NCBI GenBank assembly: GCA_946480525.1
Contig: CAMLLA010000226.1
Coordinates: 1-6,917, forward strand
Source of the DNA: an uncultured Asticcacaulis sp.
Lineage (GTDB): Bacteria > Pseudomonadota > Alphaproteobacteria > Caulobacterales > Caulobacteraceae
Direction: 5' to 3'
Length of the DNA: 6,917 bases
Part shown: positions 1 to 5,188 of the stretch, piece after piece
How positions within the stretch are numbered: the first letter of the stretch is position 1
Layout: every line of letters starts with the position of its first letter
Translations under genes and position numbers: made by a program
Notes under the pieces: model-generated
Seen by the model: only the letters and a program-made list of their open reading frames with translations
The model's database searches: none
Told to the model about the DNA's origin: nothing

Positions 1-1
1 C

Positions 2-205
2 GACCCCGGACGCATGCTGCCCGACCGGCCGCGCGGCGCCTATCTGCACTATGGCCACGGTCTGCATCCCTGCGCCGGGCGTTCGATCAACGCCATCCAG
101 ATCCCGGCCCTGGTCGGCACATTGCTGGCGGCAAGGGCGGAGGTCGCGGGCAAGCTGCAATGGGCCGGGTCCTTCCCCGATCGCCTGCCGGTACGAATCC
201 CCTAG
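2..205 (+). CDS. Cytochrome P450, C-terminal fragment (5' end outside window)
   Basis: This is the last 67 codons of a P450 monooxygenase-type heme protein, open to the left edge and ending at TAG 203-205. The diagnostic feature is the heme-thiolate loop YGHGLHPCAG (nt 50-79). It fits the family pattern FxxGxxxCxG with GxHxC, with the proximal heme-ligand cysteine at nt 71-73 and a histidine two codons before it. Tyr replaces the usual first Phe. The residues after it (RSINAIQIPALVGTLLAA) fit the L-helix that follows the Cys loop. The ending, with a short beta-like tail closing in PVRIP, is also typical. P450s use O2 and two electrons to insert oxygen into organic substrates, but the substrate cannot be inferred from this fragment. 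The stop lies 11 bp before the next start and next to its ribosome binding site, so the two genes are probably cotranscribed and may be translationally coupled. Whether the missing part is a standard P450 or a peroxidase-P450 fusion cannot be seen. Confidence 0.85.
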   Translation, partial: DPGRMLPDRPRGAYLHYGHGLHPCAGRSINAIQIPALVGTLLAARAEVAGKLQWAGSFPDRLPVRIP

Positions 206-210
206 AGGAG
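206..210 (+). promoter_or_regulatory. Ribosome binding site deciding the DyP start
   Basis: AGGAG lies 6 nt before the ATG at 217, directly after the P450 stop codon (203-205). It favours the ATG at 217 over the in-frame ATG at 160. The earlier ATG lies inside the P450 gene, has no such site, and would add 19 residues unlike the rest of the protein. Confidence 0.85.
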
Positions 211-216
211 AGACGC

Positions 217-3200
217 ATGACCGTTCAATCCATGGTCACGATCGTGGCGCCTGTCGCGCGTGAAAAGGTCGAGGGACTGCGCAAGAGGATTGGCGATACC
301 CTTGCCAATCCGGCGAGCGAGACGTTCCGCGCCGCGGTCGAATCCGCCTCCGCTGAACACGCTGGTCCTTTCCTGCATTTCTCAAGCCTGCACGCCTTTG
401 TCAGCCGGGACGGAAAGCGGGCCTATCTGGCGCTGGAATTTTCCGCCGACGGCACCGAGTCCTTTGCTATCGCCGAGCTGGCCAGGCGCACGGGCCCCTT
501 GCTGCAACCGCTGTTCGCCGAGGCGTCGGACTGGCAGCCGGGGCAGGGGTTCGGAGACTATCTTCGCGGTCATCAGGTGAAGATCGGCAGCGGCCTGTTC
601 GACACGGCGGGGCTGGCTTTCAGCGGCACGCCCGGATTAAGCGTCTCCGACATCCACGCCGAAGACGCGCTGACCCGGGAAGTCGCGCGCCTCCTGGCCA
701 CGCACGACGACGCGCCGCCGCCGCTCGGCCGGCTGAAGGCCGTGCGCGACGCCATCGCCGGGACATCGTTCGCCTGGGCGCTGGAAACGCCGCCACCCGC
801 CATCAAGTCGCCGGACAAGGACGCATCGATCCTGACCAAGATCGTGACACTGGCGCCGGCGTTTGTGGCCACATATCTGTGGCCCTTGCTGCTGGTTCTT
901 TTGCCGCTGTGCCTGTGGCTGGCCTGGCCCGACACGGACGCCGGACCGGACTGGACGCTCAAAACGGTATTGGGTCTTGCCGCCGGTGCGTTGGGTCTTG
1001 TCGCGCTGTTCACGCTTACAATTCTCGGGTTGATGTACCTGGCCTTCGTGCGTCAGGAAGCGCGCGACTTCGTGTCGGATGCGGCGCCCGAAGCCGGCGA
1101 GCACGCGCGGATGACCGCCCGCGAAAATGCTCCCGGATGCGTCCAGAACCATATGGTTTCCCAGACGGAGCTGAAGCCCGGGTTCCTGCGTTACCTGACC
1201 GTGCGGCTGGCCTTCTGGATCATAGCGCGGCTGACGGCCCTCAATCCCAAGCCCGGCCATCTCGGCGACATCGGCACCATCCATTTTGCCCGCTGGGTGG
1301 CCGTGCCCGGCACGCGCGATCTGCTGTTCTTCTCGAACTACGGCGGGTCATGGGAAAGCTACCTGGAAGACTTCATCACCAAGGCCCATGAGGGTCTGAC
1401 GGCGGTGTGGTCCAACACGACGGGTTTTCCGCGCAGCCGCAACCTGTTCGCCGATGGCGCGACCGACGGCGAGCGCTTCAAGCGGTATGCGCGCGCCAGC
1501 ATGGTCCATACGCCATTCTGGTATTCCGCCTATCCGGGGCTGACGACCGCCAATATCCGCACCAACCGGCTGGTCCGCAGGGGGCTTGCCGCCGCCATGA
1601 ACGAAAGCCAGGCCGTCGAGTGGCTGGCCTGCTTCGGCTCGGCGCCGCGCCCGCTGGCAAAGCTCGAAACCACCCAGATTCAGAGTCTCGTCTTCGGCGG
1701 CATGGGCTTCAAGCCCGAGGGCCGGCTGTTGGTGGTGCGGCTAAGCGACGACATCGGAAAGAACCGCGAATGGCTGAGTGGCGTCCTGCCACGGATCGCG
1801 TTCAACGACGGGCGCTACATGACGGCCGATGCACTGATCACCTTCGCGGCGGGACGGTCGGGCCTGGCGCGTCTGGGGCTGGACGCTGCGGCGCTTGCCA
1901 CCTTTCCGGCGGCTTTCCTTCAGGGGATGCACGGGCCTGGGCGTGAACGCATCCTGGGCGATGTCGAAACCAATGCGCGGGAACACTGGACGTGGGGCCA
2001 GGACGGGGAGGATATCGTCCTGCTGGTCTATGGCGATCCACCCAGGCCCGGTGAGACACGACCGGTCGACCGGCTCCACGCCGAGCTTGAGGCCCTGACG
2101 GTAGCGAACGGCGGCCGCATCACCCACGTGGTCGAACTGACACCTGCGGGCGACAAGCTGTCCGACCGCAAGGAACCGTTCGGCTTTGTCGACGGCGTGT
2201 CGCAGCCGGCCATGCGCGGCACCTATCGTGGCCTGCGCAACGACGATCCCATCCATCTGGTCGAGCCCGGCGAATTCGTGCTCGGCTATCCCGACAATCG
2301 CGGCAACGTGCCGCCGGGACCGGTGATGGACGCGCGCTGCGATCCAGGTCTCCGGCTGCCGGTGGCGGGCATGGTGCACGGCTTCGGGGAAACGGTCGCG
2401 GAAAACCCGCGCCTCATCGGCTATAACGGCTCGTTCCTGGTGATCCGCCAGCTCGAACAGGACAGCGACGGATTCGAGGACTTCTGCATGGCGGAGGGCG
2501 AGCGCCTCAAGGACGCTTTTCCCGACCTGCCGCTCGAGACGGAAAACATGGCGGCCTATGTCGGCGCCAAGATGATCGGCCGCTGGCAGGACGGCTCATC
2601 CCTGGTGCGCTATCCCTACCTGTCGGCCAGCCGGTTGCAGGAGAAGCGCCGCGAGGCGCAGACCGCCGTCTCCCGGCCGGAAAGCCATCCCGCCGACGCG
2701 GCCGCGACCCCCGTGCCGCCGGCCGACGCCCGGCCGCAGACCGGTGTGGCGGGCGCGTCGAAGCTGCCGGACATCAAGCCGGATAACGACTTCCTTTTCG
2801 GTACCGAAGATCCGCAGGGCCAGCGCTGTCCCTATGGCGCCCATATTCGCCGCGCCAACCCGCGCGAAAGCCTGTCGCCGGGATCGAACGACCAGATCGA
2901 CATCAGCAACCGCCACCGTATTCTGCGCGTCGGCCGCGGCTATCTCGGCGAGGACGGCCAGACCAGGGGGCTGATGTTCATGTGCCTCAACGGCGATATC
3001 GAGCGCCAGTTCGAGTTCATCCAGCAGACCTGGATGGGCAGCACCAAGTTCCACGGCCTGGATGCCGAAGCCGACCCGATCGCCGGGCGGGGGCTGGCCA
3101 AGGGCGAGGGCAACCGCTGCGACGGCTTTACGATCCCAAGCCGGCGCGGGCCGGTGGGGCTTGCGCCCTTGCCGCAGTTCGTCACGGTGCGCGGCGGCGG

Positions 3201-3270
3201 TTATTTCTTCCTGCCTGGCCGTCAGCTTCTCAGGTACCTGGCGACGCCCGAAGCCGCTAGCCGGGGGTGA
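217..3270 (+). CDS. Large membrane-anchored DyP-type heme peroxidase with N-terminal extension
   Basis: A 1017-aa protein. The C-terminal half (about 485-1010) is a DyP-type peroxidase, a family that uses H2O2 to oxidise varied substrates. It opens with IQSLVFGGMG (488-497). The GxxDG signature is GFVDG at 656-660, with catalytic Asp659. The heme-ligand histidine is probably H876 in AHIRRANPR, the distal arginine probably R904 in RILRVGRG, and it ends in the usual GGGYFFLPG. The N-terminal half is unusual. Residues 1-205 are soluble with no obvious signal peptide. Two hydrophobic helices follow (about 209-237 and 250-278), then a soluble region containing NHM, LLFFSNYGGSWESYLEDF and WYSAYP. 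That region may be a further ferredoxin-like domain, but this is inference. The family is usually about 300-500 aa. A Pro/Ala-rich stretch (about 809-852) interrupts the DyP domain before the heme-ligand segment. The gene is second in an operon behind a P450. The peroxidase call is firm; the extension's role and the substrate are unknown. Confidence 0.9.
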   Translation: MTVQSMVTIVAPVAREKVEGLRKRIGDTLANPASETFRAAVESASAEHAGPFLHFSSLHAFVSRDGKRAYLALEFSADGTESFAIAELARRTGPLLQPLFAEASDWQPGQGFGDYLRGHQVKIGSGLFDTAGLAFSGTPGLSVSDIHAEDALTREVARLLATHDDAPPPLGRLKAVRDAIAGTSFAWALETPPPAIKSPDKDASILTKIVTLAPAFVATYLWPLLLVLLPLCLWLAWPDTDAGPDWTLKTVLGLAAGALGLVALFTLTILGLMYLAFVRQEARDFVSDAAPEAGEHARMTARENAPGCVQNHMVSQTELKPGFLRYLTVRLAFWIIARLTALNPKPGHLGDIGTIHFARWVAVPGTRDLLFFSNYGGSWESYLEDFITKAHEGLTAVWSNTTGFPRSRNLFADGATDGERFKRYARASMVHTPFWYSAYPGLTTANIRTNRLVRRGLAAAMNESQAVEWLACFGSAPRPLAKLETTQIQSLVFGGMGFKPEGRLLVVRLSDDIGKNREWLSGVLPRIAFNDGRYMTADALITFAAGRSGLARLGLDAAALATFPAAFLQGMHGPGRERILGDVETNAREHWTWGQDGEDIVLLVYGDPPRPGETRPVDRLHAELEALTVANGGRITHVVELTPAGDKLSDRKEPFGFVDGVSQPAMRGTYRGLRNDDPIHLVEPGEFVLGYPDNRGNVPPGPVMDARCDPGLRLPVAGMVHGFGETVAENPRLIGYNGSFLVIRQLEQDSDGFEDFCMAEGERLKDAFPDLPLETENMAAYVGAKMIGRWQDGSSLVRYPYLSASRLQEKRREAQTAVSRPESHPADAAATPVPPADARPQTGVAGASKLPDIKPDNDFLFGTEDPQGQRCPYGAHIRRANPRESLSPGSNDQIDISNRHRILRVGRGYLGEDGQTRGLMFMCLNGDIERQFEFIQQTWMGSTKFHGLDAEADPIAGRGLAKGEGNRCDGFTIPSRRGPVGLAPLPQFVTVRGGGYFFLPGRQLLRYLATPEAASRG

Positions 3271-3292
3271 CGGGCGCGGTATCATGCCCGTC
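3269..3292. terminator. Hairpin between convergent DyP and GNAT genes, possible terminator
   Basis: GACGGGC (3269-3275) and GCCCGTC (3286-3292) form a perfect 7-bp GC-rich stem with a 10-nt loop. The left arm overlaps the DyP stop codon (3268-3270). The hairpin sits in the 39-bp gap between the convergent genes, where a bidirectional terminator would be expected. No T-run follows on either strand, so intrinsic termination is not well supported. It may only stabilise the 3' ends. Confidence 0.35.
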
Positions 3293-3309
3293 GATGGCAA
3301 GCCGTATCC

Positions 3310-3795
3310 TTAGACCTCGGTCCTCGCCGGAATGCGGCGCATCTGGAAGCCGGTCTTGGATTGTTCGAACCCGGCCCCTCGGTAAAAAGCCAGGGTCTCG
3401 GGTTTGCTCGATCCCGTCATGAGCATCAGCTTGTAGCAGCCGGCCGCCCACGCGGCGTCGGCAGCGTGGCGCAGCATCCGGCGGCCAAGACCTTGATTGC
3501 GGAAGCCGCCATGCGTCACGACATTCTCCAGCAAGCCATACGGCTTGCCGCCACGGGTCAGGTTGGGAATGACAACCAGCGTGCACGACGCAACCAGCAC
3601 GCCGTCCAGTTCCCCGACGAAAATCGCACTGCCGGGATAGGCATGAAAGCGCTCAAGGACGTCCTCGGCGATGCCTAAGGGGGGCGCGTCGTCGCCCTGG
3701 GAAAGGTGCTGGTAGAGGTCCATGAGCGCCGGCAAATCCTGCCGGACAGCATGTCTGATTTTCAGGGAAGGCGTGGGCATGAACCCAATCTGCAT
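3310..3795 (-). CDS. GNAT-family N-acetyltransferase
   Basis: A 161-aa protein of normal single-domain GNAT length. GNAT enzymes transfer an acetyl group from acetyl-CoA to an amine on a small molecule or protein. The N-terminus has the common IRHAxxxDLPALMDLY opening (about 13-28). Motif A is the strand and loop VVTHGGFRNQGLGRRML (92-108), where RNQGLG (99-104) fits the Q/RxxGxG/A pyrophosphate-binding loop for acetyl-CoA. Motif B contains ETLAFYRGAGF (133-143), with Tyr138 in the place of the usual general-acid tyrosine. The substrate cannot be told. There are two possible starts, ATG at 3795 with a weak GCAGG upstream, and ATG at 3780 (MPTPSLKIRHA), which gives a more typical N-terminus but has no clear binding site. 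The gene converges with the DyP gene and diverges from the tandem gene pair, so it is probably a single transcript unrelated to either. Confidence 0.88.
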   Translation of the reverse strand: MQIGFMPTPSLKIRHAVRQDLPALMDLYQHLSQGDDAPPLGIAEDVLERFHAYPGSAIFVGELDGVLVASCTLVVIPNLTRGGKPYGLLENVVTHGGFRNQGLGRRMLRHAADAAWAAGCYKLMLMTGSSKPETLAFYRGAGFEQSKTGFQMRRIPARTEV

Positions 3796-3928
3796 CGCGC
3801 CTGCGTCATGTGCAAGGTGCGTGCTTCTTCCGGGAGCTCCAAGTCGGTCGTTATGTATCAGTTTATGCCGGGAAATCAGCCAGTCGCGGCGTGCCGCACA
3901 GGTAGTCGTTTACATCTTCAGGATTTGG

Positions 3929-3938
3929 GTGGCGCCAC
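3929..3938. repeat. 10-bp perfect palindrome GTGGCGCCAC, operator candidate
   Basis: GTGGCGCCAC is its own reverse complement and ends 47 bp before the ATG at 3986. Its position between the probable promoter zone and the gene would suit a dimeric regulator. Short GC palindromes occur by chance in GC-rich DNA, so on its own it is weak evidence. Confidence 0.3.
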
Positions 3939-3945
3939 GCGGTTG

Positions 3946-3961
3946 TTCGCCCTAGGGTGAA
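3946..3961. promoter_or_regulatory. 16-bp near-palindrome TTCGCCCTAGGGTGAA, operator or leader hairpin candidate
   Basis: The two halves are mirror images except for one pair (3949/3958), and the core CCCTAGGG is exact. It lies 7 bp after the first palindrome and just before the ribosome binding site of the gene at 3986. As DNA it could be an operator. As RNA it could fold as a 6-bp stem with a CUAG loop beside the Shine-Dalgarno and affect translation. The central CTAG tetranucleotide is usually rare in bacterial genomes. No regulator gene is visible nearby. Confidence 0.35.
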
Positions 3962-3964
3962 GAA

Positions 3965-3972
3965 GGGGGAGG
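3965..3972 (+). promoter_or_regulatory. Ribosome binding site of first tandem gene, unusually distant
   Basis: GGGGGAGG is a strong Shine-Dalgarno core but lies 13 nt from the ATG at 3986, longer than usual. A different-frame ATG at 3982 sits at a better 9-nt spacing and opens a 19-codon ORF. An in-frame TGA at 3983-3985 rules out any earlier start, and the next in-frame ATG (3998) is still farther away. Confidence 0.6.
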
Positions 3973-3985
3973 CTTGAGTTTATGA

Positions 3986-5167
3986 ATGGACCCCGCCATG
4001 TCCCCCGATATACGACTGACCTATGCCGGCACGCTGGATGATGTCTGCCAGCGATACCCGCGTGATGTGCCGCTGACCGACGCGTTTTACCACAATGTGC
4101 TGTTGCGCCACGTCCTATATGGCCACGGGCTGGTTCTGAACGACGGCTATCTGGTGGCCAATTCCTACTTCAGGAGAGCCCTGTCACTGGGACGTGACTC
4201 GCTGGCATATTCGCTGATCGAAGCCGGCAGCATCCGTATACTGAGTATTGGCGATGATATCGAAGCCTCTATCGTCCGGCGGGCCGAAAGCGGTGTAACC
4301 AGCCATCAGAGACTGGTGGCTTCCGAAGACTGGCCGCAGGTTCGGTCGAATATTTCGCGGCTGTCGGAGGCCCAGCGCGCGCTTGGCGCCGGACTGTCTT
4401 GGCCGACGCACGACATGACCGACTGCTTCCTCAAACTTATGAGACGCACCCGCGACAGCGCTGCGTCGTCGCTTGGTTTGTCCGGTGACCAGGGACGCGT
4501 CTATCCCCTGCTGATCGACCGATTGGAAGGCGCGCTGCAAGCCCGGTGGGCCGCGCCACGCACGCAATGGGAGGATCTGTGCCGCGATGCGTTGCTGCGT
4601 GGCGAGATCGACGATGCGGCGCTTGCCTCCTTCATGGCGATCGCGAACGAGGCCTACCATATCGGCTTTACCGCCTGCCTGTCGTCCGGTTCGAGTGTGA
4701 GTCTCGCCGTCGAGACTTTCAAGACCGGTGCCTTCGACGAACTGCTCGGATTGTCCAGTTATCGCGTTCGAGATGTCGCCATGCCTGAACCCCTTCCGGC
4801 AATAGGTTTCGACGGATTGGCCCGCGTATTGTCAGGGGAGGGACAGACGCTACGCAATCGCTATTTATCGTCCGGACAGGATGAGGAGCGCACTGCCTAT
4901 CTTGCTTTCCTGGAAAAGGAATTCGGCACTCTGTCGTTAACCGGCGACATTATGGCAGTCGCCGAAAGCCGTCACGGCTACTGGCTGTCCTCCGCTTCGG
5001 CATCGACAGCAACCGCGCTGGCTGCTGCTGCCCTGTCAGAGACGGAACGGCCCTACCGTATGGAAAAGCCACTGGACGCTCTGCAATTGGAAGGCATTGT
5101 TTGTGTCGCCTTTACACAACCTATGGCTAGCCAGGTCACCGCGGGTGTGCGACTGTTCACCGGCTAG
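3986..5167 (+). CDS. Unrecognised protein, first of a tandem paralogue pair
   Basis: A 393-aa soluble-looking protein that I cannot assign to a named family. It is homologous to the next gene over most of its length. Shared blocks, in order, are RLTYAGTLDDVCQRYP (10-25), LNDGYLVAN (51-59), SHQRLVASEDW (106-116), a WP pair (139-140), PRTQWEDL (191-198), ANEAYHIGF (220-228) and AYLAFLEKEF (304-313). The block containing E222 and H225 has an ExxH spacing, conserved in the paralogue, which might bind a metal or be catalytic; this is a guess. After about 350 the two proteins diverge, and this one ends in a short tail of about 40 residues with hydrophobic QLEGIVCVAF. There is no signal peptide, and the only hydrophobic run before the tail is an Ala/Ser-rich stretch near 335-350. 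The start is the ATG directly after an in-frame TGA; an alternative ATG at 3998 gives MSPDIRLTY, closer in length to the paralogue. Codon use looks a little less GC-biased than the DyP gene, with TTA codons present. Confidence 0.82.
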   Translation: MDPAMSPDIRLTYAGTLDDVCQRYPRDVPLTDAFYHNVLLRHVLYGHGLVLNDGYLVANSYFRRALSLGRDSLAYSLIEAGSIRILSIGDDIEASIVRRAESGVTSHQRLVASEDWPQVRSNISRLSEAQRALGAGLSWPTHDMTDCFLKLMRRTRDSAASSLGLSGDQGRVYPLLIDRLEGALQARWAAPRTQWEDLCRDALLRGEIDDAALASFMAIANEAYHIGFTACLSSGSSVSLAVETFKTGAFDELLGLSSYRVRDVAMPEPLPAIGFDGLARVLSGEGQTLRNRYLSSGQDEERTAYLAFLEKEFGTLSLTGDIMAVAESRHGYWLSSASASTATALAAAALSETERPYRMEKPLDALQLEGIVCVAFTQPMASQVTAGVRLFTG

Positions 5168-5176
5168 GCGGCTTTT

Positions 5177-5184
5177 GGGGGGAA
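5177..5184 (+). promoter_or_regulatory. Ribosome binding site of second tandem gene
   Basis: GGGGGGAA ends 4 nt before the ATG at 5189, within the 21-bp gap after the first gene's TAG (5165-5167). The independent site and short gap indicate a two-gene operon with separate initiation. An out-of-frame ATG at 5184 leads only to a very short ORF. Confidence 0.7.
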
Positions 5185-5188
5185 TGAC

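Larger units (their letters stand above)
3796..3985. other. Divergent intergenic region upstream of GNAT and tandem operon
   Basis: This 190-bp non-coding stretch must hold the promoters for both the GNAT gene (minus strand) and the tandem gene pair (plus strand), unless they are read from farther away. It is visibly more AT-rich in the middle (about 3850-3880 and 3905-3928). I see no convincing -35/-10 pair on either strand. A TTTACA at 3909-3914 resembles a -35 box but lacks a matching -10. The strongest structure is two palindromes near the right end, listed separately. Confidence 0.5.

Noticed and set aside
160..216. Earlier in-frame ATG at 160 as the DyP start
   Set aside because: It lies inside the P450 coding region, has no ribosome binding site, and adds residues that are just the P450 gene read in another frame. 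The ATG at 217 has a good AGGAG.
637..1284. Long antisense open frame opposite the DyP gene
   Set aside because: Its Arg/Gln/Gly-rich composition is typical of a shadow frame in GC-rich DNA. It has no recognisable motif, and the plus strand has clear protein homology here.
1741..2379. Antisense open frame of 212 codons opposite the DyP catalytic domain
   Set aside because: It lies fully opposite the GxxDG-containing peroxidase sequence and has low-complexity, His/Arg-rich composition. It is explained by codon bias.
2596..3300. Antisense open frame of 234 codons opposite the DyP C-terminus
   Set aside because: Same reason. The plus strand carries the heme-ligand motif here, and the antisense product has no recognisable domain.
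3886..3897. GCGGCGTGCCGC inverted repeat in the intergenic region
   Set aside because: It has only 5-bp arms in GC-rich DNA and no clear positional logic, so it is likely chance.
3706..3960. Plus-strand open frames across the GNAT 5' end and intergenic region
   Set aside because: They overlap a well-supported GNAT gene on the other strand and have no ribosome binding site or motif.
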